Part shown: positions 37,746-48,100 of the stretch, piece after piece | Layout: each line of letters opens with the position of its first letter | How positions within the stretch are numbered: the stretch's first letter is position 1 | Origin: JAXHUA01 sp034189695 | GTDB taxonomy: Bacteria; Chloroflexota; Dehalococcoidia; E44-bin15 | Assembly: GCA_034189695.1 (NCBI GenBank) | Contig: JAXHUA010000141.1 | Coordinates: 1 to 64,000, forward strand | DNA length: 64,000 nt | Direction of reading: 5' to 3' | Program-made: the position numbers and the translations under genes | Notes under the pieces: model-generated | Databases searched by the model: none | What the model was told of the DNA's origin: nothing | What the model saw: the letters and a program-made list of their open reading frames with translations, nothing else

Positions 37746-38141
37746 CGTCCCCATTGTACCACGCCACTGCCTGCGGCGAACATTCCTCACCCGTCGGCGC
37801 TGCCCATGCTCAACTCGGTGCACATACTGTGTGCAATCACCCCCTTTGCCCTGTGCCATCCGTTGGCCCCCGACCTGCGACCCCCACAAGCATCTGCCCC
37901 CTGACATGCCATGCCCCACTCACTGGCCCAGCCCCTCCGGAACGCTTCCCCATTATGCACGCCGTTGCACCGTGTAATGCAGCATGTTGCGCACCACACC
38001 ACTCTACTGCCCCTCCACACCATCTGCACCCACCGCGCCACAGCCAATGCACTGATTCGCCCTCGACATCACGCGTCGCCAAGTTTTATTCCACCCGAAC
38101 CCTTATTACTATCGTTACACTTATCTATATACCCTCTGTTG
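37746..38141. other. Non-coding stretch with strong strand composition bias
   Basis: About 400 bases with no credible gene. From about 37,790 to 38,090 the + strand is markedly C-rich, with many short CCCC and CACC runs, and the open frames read as low-complexity. It then turns AT-rich just before the obg promoter. I find no match to RNase P RNA, tmRNA, SRP RNA or a riboswitch by eye. Confidence 0.4.
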
Positions 38142-38147
38142 TATAAT
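38142..38147 (+). promoter_or_regulatory. obg -10 element
   Basis: TATAAT at 38142-38147 would start an mRNA about 60 bases before obg. The -35 region (TTACAC or TTATCT, with 21 or 15 bp spacing) is poor. Confidence 0.45.
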
Positions 38148-38214
38148 GACAGTACAATGACTCTCGAGACTGTGCAGTGACTTTTCTACCGCGATTGGAT
38201 ATGAGGATTGGCTG

Positions 38215-39474
38215 GTGATAGACAGGGCTGAGATTCACGTCAAGGCAGGCGATGGTGGGAACGGAGCAGTGAGCTTCCGGCGGGAGAAATACGTTCCGTT
38301 CGGTGGGCCCGACGGCGGTGATGGCGGCAACGGGGGGAGTGTGTACCTTGTGGCGAATAGCCAGTTGTCGAGTCTCCACACGCTGTCGAGGAGAAGGCAC
38401 TGGAAGGCCGAGCGGGGTGGCGACGGTGGTGGCAGGAAGATGCATGGGAGGAAGGGAGCGGACCTGATGATTGAGGTGCCAGCCGGTACAGTGGTGTACC
38501 GTAGCCAGGATGACGGCACGGAGGAGTTGGCTGACCTGTCGGAGGATGGCAGGGCGAAGGTGGTAGCTCATGGTGGCCGGGGCGGGCGGGGGAATGCGCG
38601 GTTCGCGACTGCCACCAATCAGGCGCCGCGCATAGCGGAGAAGGGGGACGTGGGAGAGGAAGTACATCTGCTTCTGGATCTGAAGCTCATTGCAGACGTT
38701 GGCATAGTCGGCTATCCCAGCGTGGGCAAGTCCACGCTTCTGGCAGCAGCATCGGCGGCGAGACCGAAAATAGCGGAGTATCCATTCACTACAACTGAGC
38801 CGGCACTCGGGGTTGTGGAGGTGGGGCGTGACACGTTTGTGCTCGCCGAGATACCCGGTCTCATTGAGGGAGCGCACACGGGAGTGGGATTGGGGGACGA
38901 GTTCCTACGACATGCAGAGCGGACAAGGGTGTTGATTCATCTGGTCGACGGCACGACGACCAGTGTGGTACATGACATCGCCGCGGTCAACCAGGAACTG
39001 CAGCTATACAACGAAGCGCTCGGACGCAGGCCGCAGATACTTGCTGTGAACAAAATCGACCTGCCTGAGGTTGAAGGGCGCATGCGCGAACTCAGGGAGA
39101 CTCTTTCGCGCGAAGGGCAGAAGGTGATGTTCGTGTCGGCGGCAACCGGGAGGGGTGTCGCGGAGCTGATGGCGAAGGCAGCCGAGATGCTGCAGCGGGT
39201 GGCGGGCGAATCCACCGCAGCGCCGGCAAAGGTGGTATTGCAGCCACCAAGCGTGAGGCCGGCCGTTTCGGTTCGGGAAGAGGGGGGTGTGTTTGTGGTA
39301 TCGTGCGAGGACGCGGAGCGGCTGGTCGCTCGAATGGACCTGGCCAGCACTGAAGCCCGCTCCTATGTGAGGCGGCAACTGGGGCGACTGGGAGTGGCAC
39401 AAGCATTGCGGCGGGCTGGTGCGAAGCCCGGGGATCGCATCCGTGTGGCCGACACTGAATTGGAGTGGCAGTAG
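38215..39474 (+). CDS. obgE: GTPase Obg
   Basis: Ribosome-associated GTPase involved in large-subunit assembly and stress response. The 419-residue protein has the glycine-rich Obg fold (about 1-155, GDGGNGAVSFRREKYVPFGG), the G domain (about 160-330) with G1 GYPSVGKSTLL and G4 NKIDL, and a C-terminal OCT domain (about 340-419, RRQLGRLGVAQALRRAGAKP). The start is GTG at 38215 with AGGA upstream. Its stop TAG overlaps the nadD GTG. Confidence 0.96.
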   Translation: MIDRAEIHVKAGDGGNGAVSFRREKYVPFGGPDGGDGGNGGSVYLVANSQLSSLHTLSRRRHWKAERGGDGGGRKMHGRKGADLMIEVPAGTVVYRSQDDGTEELADLSEDGRAKVVAHGGRGGRGNARFATATNQAPRIAEKGDVGEEVHLLLDLKLIADVGIVGYPSVGKSTLLAAASAARPKIAEYPFTTTEPALGVVEVGRDTFVLAEIPGLIEGAHTGVGLGDEFLRHAERTRVLIHLVDGTTTSVVHDIAAVNQELQLYNEALGRRPQILAVNKIDLPEVEGRMRELRETLSREGQKVMFVSAATGRGVAELMAKAAEMLQRVAGESTAAPAKVVLQPPSVRPAVSVREEGGVFVVSCEDAERLVARMDLASTEARSYVRRQLGRLGVAQALRRAGAKPGDRIRVADTELEWQ

Positions 39475-40079
39475 TGCGCGTTGGAGTGCTTGGGGGAACC
39501 TTCGACCCGATTCACAATGGGCACGTGAAGGTCGCCGAGGAAGCCAGCGAGAAGCTGAGCCTCGCTCGCGTGCTGTTCGTGCCGGCTGGCGAACCGTGGC
39601 TCAAGGGCCACAGGATGCTGACAGGCGCCAGCCATCGGCTGCAAATGGTGAAGCTTGCGGTCGCGCTCGACAAGCGCTTCGAGGTATCGACCGTGGATCT
39701 TGACCGAGCCGGGCCGTCATACACCGAGGACACGCTCTCTGCACTGCAACGCCGGCTTGGAGCAGACGCCGAGCTGTATTTCATCCTGGGCGCTGATGCG
39801 CTCAAGGAGTTCGACAAATGGAGGAACCCGCATCGCATTGTAGCGATGTGCCACCTCGTGGCACTGAAGAGGCCTCGCTGCCCCTTGCCAGACCTGGCGG
39901 GTCTGGAGAGCGCAGTGCCGGGCATCTCAGAGCGCACCATCGTCCTCGATAATCAGCCCATCGACATAACATCGAGCGATATCCGGAATCGCGTTCAGCA
40001 GGGCCTTCCTATAGCTGACCTGGTGCCGCAGCCTGTGGAGCGATACATTCGGGAATACTGTCTCTACGGGAATACGTAG
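39474..40079 (+). CDS. nadD: Nicotinate-nucleotide adenylyltransferase
   Basis: Joins ATP to nicotinate mononucleotide to give deamido-NAD. The 201-residue protein starts RVGVLGGTFDPIHNGHV, with the (H/T)xGH nucleotidyltransferase site, and ends with the ISERTIVLDNQPIDITSSDI block, the conserved IxSTxIR-like C-terminal motif. GTG at 39474 is chosen because it overlaps the obg stop and GGAG lies eight bases upstream; GTG at 39465 is an alternative. The last 165 bases are duplicated downstream (41581-41748), so the present 3' end may have been replaced. Confidence 0.93.
   Translation: MRVGVLGGTFDPIHNGHVKVAEEASEKLSLARVLFVPAGEPWLKGHRMLTGASHRLQMVKLAVALDKRFEVSTVDLDRAGPSYTEDTLSALQRRLGADAELYFILGADALKEFDKWRNPHRIVAMCHLVALKRPRCPLPDLAGLESAVPGISERTIVLDNQPIDITSSDIRNRVQQGLPIADLVPQPVERYIREYCLYGNT
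39915..40029 (+). repeat. Direct repeat, copy 1 (nadD 3' end)
   Basis: A stretch of 115 bp in the end of nadD that matches 41581-41695 in the same orientation with about five mismatches (about 96% identity). Beyond the 115 bp the two copies diverge. Confidence 0.9.
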
Positions 40080-40123
40080 ATGGCCGGAGGTGGCCGCGAG
40101 GCACCTTGAGCGGCCCGCATGGC

Positions 40124-40507
40124 CTACGTGTCCGGGGGAGACGACACTCCGGAGACCGTTGCTGCGAAGCGCAGATAAAGGAGGTACCGCGCCAGTTCCT
40201 CTGTCTCCCGGGGGGATGCACTCCGGAGAAGCTCTTCGCTGCTCAGCGGCGCTGGCGCAGCCAGGGAGGCGTACCAGTCGAACTCTGGAGTGCAGCCAGC
40301 CAGTTGCTGAAGTTGTTGCACGGGCACGGCCAGAATCTTCGAAAGCTCAAGCATGTCACGCTGGCTAGGGCGCCTCGTCCCGCTCTCGAAGCGGGAGACG
40401 AGACTTGATGACCTGCGAAGAGACTCGGCCAACTGCAACTGCGTCATGCCCTGATCATGCCTTCGCCGTCTAATCAACTCTCCACATTGACTCCACTGAT
40501 TGGTCAT
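40124..40507 (-). CDS. XRE-family HTH transcriptional regulator
   Basis: A 127-residue regulator with an N-terminal helix-turn-helix (about 8-62, LIRRRRHDQGMTQLQLAESL) typical of the XRE family, then a tail ending SPRETEELARYLLYLRFAAT. The ATG at 40507 has AAGGAAGG nine bases upstream. It lies between nadD and pyrE inside the repeat-bounded segment and is divergent from pyrE. A palindrome over its own -35 region suggests autoregulation. Confidence 0.85.
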   Translation of the reverse strand: MTNQWSQCGELIRRRRHDQGMTQLQLAESLRRSSSLVSRFESGTRRPSQRDMLELSKILAVPVQQLQQLAGCTPEFDWYASLAAPAPLSSEELLRSASPRETEELARYLLYLRFAATVSGVSSPPDT

Positions 40508-40540
40508 GATGAAGTACCTTCCTTGATGCGCCAACTAGCT

Positions 40541-40568
40541 ATTCTACAGAGGCATGACAATTTGTCAA
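40541..40568 (-). promoter_or_regulatory. XRE promoter with overlapping palindrome
   Basis: TTGACA (40563-40568), a 16-bp spacer and TAGAAT (40541-40546) on the minus strand. TGACAA-T-TTGTCA (40555-40567) is a perfect inverted repeat covering the -35, a likely operator for the regulator. Confidence 0.65.
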
Positions 40569-40586
40569 TGCTTTTACTGTAAGGAC

Positions 40587-40616
40587 TTGACAATCCATCA
40601 TCAAACACCGTAGAAT
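40587..40616 (+). promoter_or_regulatory. pyrE promoter
   Basis: TTGACA (40587-40592), an 18-bp spacer and TAGAAT (40611-40616), about 20 bp from the palindrome that covers the divergent XRE promoter. Confidence 0.7.
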
Positions 40617-40657
40617 TGGCGAGACAGGTTTGCGGGGCACAGGTTCGGAGGTGTATA

Positions 40658-41296
40658 ATGGTTGTATCTTCCTTGAGGTGCAACGTGGGCCATGACCGCA
40701 GGCGGCTGATCCAAGAGGTGGTGACGGAGCACGCGCTGCTGCGCGGCGACTTCACTCTGTCATCCGGCGAGCAGTCGGACTACTACTTCGATGGTAAGAT
40801 GGCGACGACGTTGCCCCAAGCCGCCTACCTCATTGCGCAGGAGGTATTTGAACTCATCAGGGGACAGGGCATTTCGGCCGTGGGAGGGTTGGCCATCGGG
40901 GCGGATCTCATTGTGGCGGCGGTTGCCATCGTCAGCTACCTGGAAGGCGAACCCATGCCCGCCTTCGTCATAAGGCACCAGGCAAAAGGGCACGGAACCG
41001 GGAAGCTGATCGAAGGCCAGTTCCCCAAGGTCAAGGGCGCGAGGGTAGCAGTAGTTGATGACGTCATGACGAAGGGCGGCTCGGTATTGAAGGGCATAAG
41101 GGCTGTGGAAGAGGAAGGCGCGCAAGTCGCGAAGGTCGTCGTGCTGCTCGACCGGCGCCAAGGGGGAACGGAGAGGCTCCTTGCCGAAGGCTATGATGTG
41201 GTGGCGATCCTTCATGGAAGCGAACACGGGGACGTAAGAGCCAATGAGTGTATGGAAGTTGCGCGACAAGCTACAGGAGGGTCTGCACCAAGATAA
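40658..41296 (+). CDS. pyrE: Orotate phosphoribosyltransferase
   Basis: Transfers phosphoribosyl from PRPP to orotate, giving OMP in pyrimidine synthesis. The 212-residue protein contains the OPRT signatures FTLSSGEQSDYYFDGK and the PRPP loop VAVVDDVMTKGGSVLKG. GGAGGTG precedes the ATG at 40658 by four bases; a TTG at 40616 overlaps the -10 box. No other pyr gene is nearby; it is part of the segment between the two nadD end copies. Its last 53 bases overlap the next gene. Confidence 0.9.
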   Translation: MVVSSLRCNVGHDRRRLIQEVVTEHALLRGDFTLSSGEQSDYYFDGKMATTLPQAAYLIAQEVFELIRGQGISAVGGLAIGADLIVAAVAIVSYLEGEPMPAFVIRHQAKGHGTGKLIEGQFPKVKGARVAVVDDVMTKGGSVLKGIRAVEEEGAQVAKVVVLLDRRQGGTERLLAEGYDVVAILHGSEHGDVRANECMEVARQATGGSAPR

Positions 41297-41576
41297 TCTT
41301 TGGAAGCTTGGTTCGCTTGCCCGCGAATTGGCAATGGATGATCCGCATCCATTGCCATTCTTTGTCCTTAGCGAGGTGTTCCTCGAGATTGCCCAGCAGT
41401 GGGATGAGGTGCCTGTAGTTGCTGAAGTCGCCAGCCAAGTGAGGTCGTCTGTCCAGGCGCCGCTTGCAGAGGTTCTTGACGGACTGGAGAACGGTATCCC
41501 TCAAGACGACCTGTTCGATTGTCTGGAGAGACTTGTATCGGCATTGCTGTCGGTCCTTCGCGTATCGAACACCTAG
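41244..41576 (+). CDS. Hypothetical protein overlapping pyrE
   Basis: A 110-residue protein of unknown function. The 5' end overlaps pyrE by 53 bases in another frame. It begins SVWKLRDKLQEGLHQDNLWK and is largely alpha-helical and acidic (RELAMDD, FLEIAQQWDEVP). It belongs to no family I can name. The overlap and the fact that it ends five bases before the repeat copy suggest it came with pyrE. No strong ribosome binding site is seen, so translation may depend on pyrE. Confidence 0.55.
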   Translation: MSVWKLRDKLQEGLHQDNLWKLGSLARELAMDDPHPLPFFVLSEVFLEIAQQWDEVPVVAEVASQVRSSVQAPLAEVLDGLENGIPQDDLFDCLERLVSALLSVLRVSNT

Positions 41577-41580
41577 GTTC

Positions 41581-41748
41581 GTGCCGGGCATCTCAGAGCG
41601 CACTATCGTCCTCGACAATCAGCCCATCGACATAACATCGAGCGGTATCCGCAATCGCGTTGAGCAGGGCCTTCCTATAGCTGACCTGGTGCCGCCAGCT
41701 GTGAATGACTACATCGCCAAGCACAGCCTGTACACGCGCTCACCCTAG
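41581..41748 (+). pseudogene. Duplicated C-terminal fragment of nadD
   Basis: The frame reads VPGISERTIVLDNQPIDITS and continues to a TAG at 41746-41748, the same C-terminal sequence as nadD with only a few changes, then a different tail NDYIAKHSLYTRSP. The first 115 bases are about 96% identical to nadD. There is no N-terminal part or start codon, so this is a fragment. Its tail reads more like the usual NadD ending than that of the intact gene, so it may be the original 3' end. Confidence 0.85.
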
Positions 41749-41876
41749 CGAGCCCGGCGGGGAGAAGCGCCAGCGGACCCCGTCGTTCCCCATACTCACC
41801 CCAGAGAGCCACAATACACACTCCCTATTCCTGTAGTCCCATAGCGACCAGTGTGTGCTTTTCAGGTCTCTACCTA

Positions 41877-41905
41877 TTGACAACGAAAGTTAAATATGCT
41901 ATATC
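41877..41905 (+). promoter_or_regulatory. Promoter of the first giant PAS gene
   Basis: TTGACA (41877-41882), a 17-bp spacer and TATATC (41900-41905), giving a leader of about 220 bases. The leader contains a 9-codon ATG frame (41931-41960) and several Shine-Dalgarno-like runs but no recognised riboswitch. A second short frame (42024 onward) overlaps the start of the PAS gene. Confidence 0.65.
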
Positions 41906-42133
41906 TTATCTGATACTACTTGTTGTTATCATGGAATACCAGGTGCCTCAATTCGGATGAAGGAGGCAGCGCGAATAAGGGGGAGAGGGAGGTGTTACAG
42001 GTATAGCGAGCGGGCGGGAGCTAATGGCCAAGGATGAAGCTGGCGAGGGGCATGCTGCGGCGTTGGCCGTTGTGTCATCTGGCTGGACAGGCCACACCGC
42101 ACGGCGGGGCAATGTCCGTTGGAGGGGTCGCGG

Positions 42134-45100
42134 ATGCAGCATGACGGCACGAAAAACCGAATAGCGCCTGATCAAAACGGCAAAGACGACAGCCACAGTG
42201 CCGACGAGGTGCTGATGCTGTCGCGATGCGCCATGGACCTGGTGGAGCTGTCGCCAGATGATGACGTTTTCCACTTCATTGGTGAGCGGCTTCTTGAACT
42301 GGCCGGGGACTGCTACATTGTCGTGAACTCTTTTGATGAGGCGACAGGACAATTCTGCCTTCGACACGTGCTCGGTGCGAGGCAGCCAGTGCAGGCGATA
42401 GCGAGGGTAATGGGCCGACACCCCGTCGGCCTGTCAGTCCCCATCCGCAGCGAGGGGCGCCGGGGACTGACAACCGGCAGGCTGGAGCTGGTGCCGGGAG
42501 GACTGTATGAGATTGGCGCCGGCAGTATGCCCCGGCGTGTGTGCAGAGGTATCGAGATGGCACTGGGCGTGGCCCATTGGCATGCCATCGGTTTCGCGTG
42601 GCGAGGGCAGCTCTTCGGCAGCGCCATTGTGGCAACGCGCAAGCCGCCGCCGCCGAGGACAGTCAGGCTTATCGAGGCTTTCATCAAGGAGGCCTCAGTG
42701 GCATTGCAGCGCTGGCTGGCCGAAGAGGCCCTGAGGAAGGCGCATGCAGATTTGGAGCAGCGCGTTGAGGAGCGCACCAGGGAGCTATCCGATGCCGTGT
42801 CGCGACTGGAGGCGGAGATCGCGGAGCGCGCCAAGGCGGAGGAGCAGTTGAAGCGGGAGCGCACCGCCCGTGACGCCATAGTCAGTTTGAACCCCTACGC
42901 TATATCGATGTACGACTCTGAGGGGCACTTCACCAGCGGGAATCAGGCGTTCCAGGAGCTGTTCGGGTCAACGCCGCCCAGTGACTACTCCCTTTTCACC
43001 GACCCGATCCTCCTGGCCAACGGCTATCTGGAAGAACTCCTGAAGCTGAAGAAGGGCGAAGCGGTTCCCCTTCCCGCTGTGTGGTACAACCCGCACTTGG
43101 TCAGGGCCGACGTGCCCGATGCCCCGCGCTACGTGCGCGGCGTGGCATTCCCCATCAAGGGCGGCGGCGACGAGATCCGCGGCATAGTCGCTATGCATGA
43201 GGACGTCAGCGAGAGCACGCGTCGCGACGAGGAGTTGCACCTGAAAGACTGCGCGCTCGCGGCGTCAATCAATGCCATCGCCCTGGCCGACTCAGATGGA
43301 AGGCTGACCTACGTCAATGCGGCGTTCCTGAAGCTGTGGGGGTACGATGACGACAAGCAGGTCATCGGGCGCCCCTCCAGGGAGTTCTGGCAGGCGAGCA
43401 GGAACCTCGCCGGGCATGCCGGGGCGAAGCCCGGCGGATGGCGCGGCGAGGCGATTGGAGTGAACAGGGAAGGCGCTGCCTTCGTTGTCGAGCTTTCGGC
43501 AAGCGTCGTGACTGACGGCGACGGCCAACCCGGCTTCACGATGGCCTCGTTCATCGATGTGACGGAACGGAGGCGGCTGGAGGACGTCCTTCGGGAGTCG
43601 GAGGAGCTCTCAAGGGGGATGCTCAGCGCAGCCCGCGCCGCTGTATACATCGTGCAGGACGGCTGTTTCCTGTATGTCAATCCTCAGTTTGAGCAGATAA
43701 CGGGTCGCGCCATGGCCGAGCTGTCTGGAGCGCATTGTCTCGAACATGTCCACCCCGACGACAGGAAGGCGGTGAGGCAGAAGGCCGTAGAGCAGCTCAA
43801 GGGTCAGAGCACCCCCCCATACGAGTTCAGGTACATGTGCAAGGACGGCAGGACGCTGCATCTCATGGAGAAGGTGGCGTCCATCATGTACAAGGGGAAG
43901 CCCACCACCGTTGGAAGCTTCATGGATGTCACCGACCTGAAGCGTGCCCAGGACGAACTGTCGCGGAGCGAGGAACGGTATCGCAGCCTCATCGAAACGG
44001 CGGGAGCGGGGGTGGCTACGGTGGACCATGAGGGGAGACTGGCGTTCGTCAACGGCGCTCTCTGCGCCATGGTGGGCCGAGCCGAAGACGAGCTTCTTGG
44101 AGAACCCGTGACCGACCTGGTGCATGCTGACGACCGGCCCAAGATCGCCGGTCTGCTCGGCAAGGTGTCCGGGACACTTCTATCGGGCAGGGTGGTTGAG
44201 TTCAGGGCGATTCACCGGGACGGGCATGTAGTATGGTGCCACACGTGTCCCACCATGGTCCGGCGGGAGGACGGGACGGCTGGCTTCAACGCCATCATCC
44301 ATGACGTCACCGAACGGAAGCTGCTTGAGGACCGCTTCAGGTCGCTCATTGAGCACGCGTTCGACGTGATCGAGATCCTGGACGAGAGTGGCATTATCCA
44401 GTACGCGAGCCCGGCGGTGGAGAGCGGGCTGGGGTACAAGCCCGAGGAGGTGCTGGGGCAGAACGCCCGCGCCTTTCTGCACCCAGATGACGCGGGGAGA
44501 CTGGGAAGCCTCCTGGCGGAGCTGGTTGAAGACCCTGGGGGCACCAGCCGCACTCAGTTCAGGTGCCGCCACAAGGACGGGTCGTGGCGCCACCTCGCCG
44601 TCGTGGGGCAGAACCATCTTGACGACCCGGCAGTAGCCGGCATCGTCGTGAACGCCCGGGATATCACGGAAAGCAAGCTGGCTGATGAGGCGGTCAGGCG
44701 GAGCCAGAGGGAACTGCTGCAGATTGTCGATGGAAGTTCCATTCCCATGTTTGTCGTCAACAGTGAGCATGTTGTCACGCACTGGAACAGGGCGTGCGAG
44801 AACCTCACCGGCATGCTCGCGGCGGATGTAGTAGGCACCAGCGAGCACTGGGCCCCGTTCTACCCTGAGTCACGGCCCCTGATGGCCGATCTGGTAGCCG
44901 ACAACGTGCCACAGGGCGAGATGGCCGAGCACTACAACGGCCGGTTCGCTCGCTCCACCCTGGTAGAGGGCGCGTTCGAAGCGGAGGGCTTCTTCCCGAA
45001 ACTTGGGGAGCAGGGCAAGTGGCTGTACTTCACCGCAGCGCCGTTGCGAGACGACGACGGCCACACTGTCGGCGCCATAGAGACGCTGCACGACACCACG

Positions 45101-48100
45101 GACCGAAGGCGAGCAGAGGAAGACCTCTTCGAGAGCGAGGAGAAGTACCGGCACCTGTTTGGCAATGCCCAGGCAGCGCTCTACCGGACCAGCGTATCCG
45201 ACGGCAGGGTCCTTGAGTGCAATGAGGTTTACGCGCGGCTCCTCGGCTATGACAGCCGCGAGCAGTGCCTCGCCGAGCGCGTCGCATCGCACCACTACTT
45301 GGACCACGGCACCCGTGACCGCCTGTTGCGACAACTCCGAGAACAGGGCGAGATCAGGGACGCCGAGGTCGAGGTCACTCGCCGTGACGGTACACCAGTC
45401 TGGTTGAGCTACTCGGCGCGGCTCTACGCCGAGAGAGACTGCATCGAAGGGGCCGTCATAGACATTACGGAAAGCAAGAAGGCGCAGGAAGCCCTTCGTC
45501 TCTCCGAAGAGCGATACCGGCTGCTCATCGAGAATGCCAACGAGGCCATCATAGTGGCCCAGGACGGGGCATTCAAGTACGCCAACGCCAAAGCCGGAGA
45601 GATGACGGGCCTCTCGCTGGAGGAACTGGCGGCAACACCCTTCATGGATGTTATCCACCCGGACGACCGCCAGCTGGTGGCCGAGCGTCACATGCGCCGT
45701 CTCCAGGGCGAAGAGTTCGAACACGTCTACTCCTTCCGGATGGTGGACCGGGAGGGGAACATCAAGTGGGTGCAGATAAACGCAGTGCTGATGGAATGGC
45801 AAGGCAGGCCGGCCACTCTGAATCTCCTCACCGACGTCACGGAGAAGAAGGAGGCGGAGAACCAGCTGCGCGAGAGCGAAAGCCGCTACCGCCTTCTCGC
45901 TGAGAACGTGACCGATGTCATCTGGACGCTGGATGACAAGCTCAAGTACACGTATCTGAGTCCTTCTGTCGAACGTCTGCTGGGCTTCACCGTTGAGGAG
46001 GCCTGTGCCAAGACCCTTGAAGACAGGCTGACGCCGGACTCGCTGGGAGTGGTGAGGAAGGCGATGGAGGAGGAGTTGCTCAAGGCGGGCCCGCCGTATC
46101 GGACGACGTCGACCATGGAACTGGAGCAGTACCGAAAGGACGGCTCGACAGTGTGGACTGAGGCCAGCATGACTCTTCTCCGCGACGCGAATGACGAAGT
46201 GCAGGGAATGCTGGGCATCACGCGTGACATCAGCGAGCGCAAGCAGGCCGAGGAGGCGGTGCGTGAGAGCGAGGCGCGCTTCCGGCGGTTTGTAGGGAAC
46301 GCCCCCGACATCACCTTTCGCTGGTCGGTGGAGGAGGGCCTCGAGTACGTAAGTGCCAGTGCACTCCGTGTGACAGGCTACACGCCTGAGGAGCTGCTCA
46401 CCGACCCGGAGCTGGCGGCGGGGATATCCAGGGCCCGCGACCTCGACATGGGGCTTGACTACCGCCAGGCAGCCGCGGAGGGACATGCGCTGCCGCCACG
46501 GGAGTTTGCCTTCGCGCGGCGCGGTGGCGGCGAGGCGTATCTGGAGATACGGGCCGTGCCTCTGGTTGACGGCAGCGGGGAACTTACCGCCTTCGAAGGC
46601 ATCCTGCGGGACATCACCGAGCGCAAACAGGTCGAGGAAGCGCTGCGGCGCAGCGAGGAATTCAGTTCAAGCCTGCTGGCGAACGCGCCGAGCGCCATTC
46701 TGGTGGTCAATCCGGATAGCTCCATACGCTACGTCAATCCGGCGTTGGAGGAACTCACTGGCTTCTCCGCAGGTGAACTCATGGGCAGCGGGCCTCCCTA
46801 CCCCTGGTGGACCGTAGACGCCCTCGAGCGAACGGGGCGAGACCTGATGGATGCCATCCCGAGGGGCGCTCGAGGGCTCGAGCAGTTGTACCGGAAGAAG
46901 AACGGGGAGGACTTCTGGGTCGAGCTCACCGCCGTTCCCATCATCGAGACCGACGGAGAGCTGAAGTATCATCTGGTCACCTGGGTCGATATCACCGAGC
47001 GCAAGCAGGGAGAGGAAGCGCTGCGGCACTCCGAGTACAAGTATCGCACCGCCATCGAGTCGGCCAGAGACGGGGTGCTTATCCTCAACCGCGATTGGGT
47101 CATCGTTGATGCCAACAGGATGTCCGTCAGCAGCGTGGGCTACGACTACAAAGAGCAGCTAGTTGGGAGGAGTATCGCCGATGTCGTGGACGACGATACT
47201 GCAGGTGGGCTGGGCGAGACGCTGCGGGGGACCCTGGAGAAACACGGCTACCTGGCGAACCTTGAGGTGACGGCGCGCACCAGGGACGCGAGAAGCTTGC
47301 CGGTGCAGGTGAACATCTCACAGGTTCTTGACCGCTGGGGTGAGCCGACCAGCTACATGGTTGTGGTGAGGGACGTCAGCGAGCGCAAGCGGGCCGAAGA
47401 GGCGGCCCAGCGGTACACCAGAAACCTCGAGGCGCTGCACGCTATCAGTATTGCTGTGAGCCAGACTTTGGACCTGGACGAGATGCTGGAGAGCGCGCTG
47501 GACAAGGTGCTCAAGGTGACCGGGACGGACGCCGGCTACATACATCTCTTCGATGCCGAACGCCGGGAGTTGGTGCTTAAGGCGCATCGTGGGTTGTCCG
47601 AGCGCTACGTGGCCGCCATTGAGACCATGGGCGTGAGCGAGGAAGCCATGAAGCGCTGGCACGACGCCTATCCGGAGCCGGCCTTCAGGATGCGGCGCAT
47701 TCTGAGCGAGCCGTCTTTCGCAGCTGCGAACTCTGCTGGGCGGGAGGAGAGCATTCACACCAGCGTGGCGGTCCCGCTCTGGTCCAAGTCAGTGATGCAC
47801 GGGGGACTGACCCTTGTTTCGCATGCGCGTCGTCGGTTCAAGCCCGAGGAGCTGGAGCTTCTCGAGGCCATCGGCAACGAGATAGCGGTGGGGATTGAGA
47901 ATGCCAAGCTGTTGGAGAGGACGAAGGAGCTTTCCGCTACCGACGAGTTGACCGGCCTGTACAACCGCCGCCAGTTCTTCGAGCTACTGGAAGGCGAGTT
48001 GAACCGGATGCACCGCTACGGCGGCTCGTTCACTCTGGCCATGGTGGACCTGGACGAGTTCAAGGAGTACAACGACAGGTTCGGGCACAGCAACGGCGAT

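Noticed and set aside
37787..38047. An 86-residue minus-strand frame in the C-rich tract
   Set aside because: It is rich in Trp, Cys, Gly and Arg with no domain or ribosome binding site, as expected of biased non-coding DNA.
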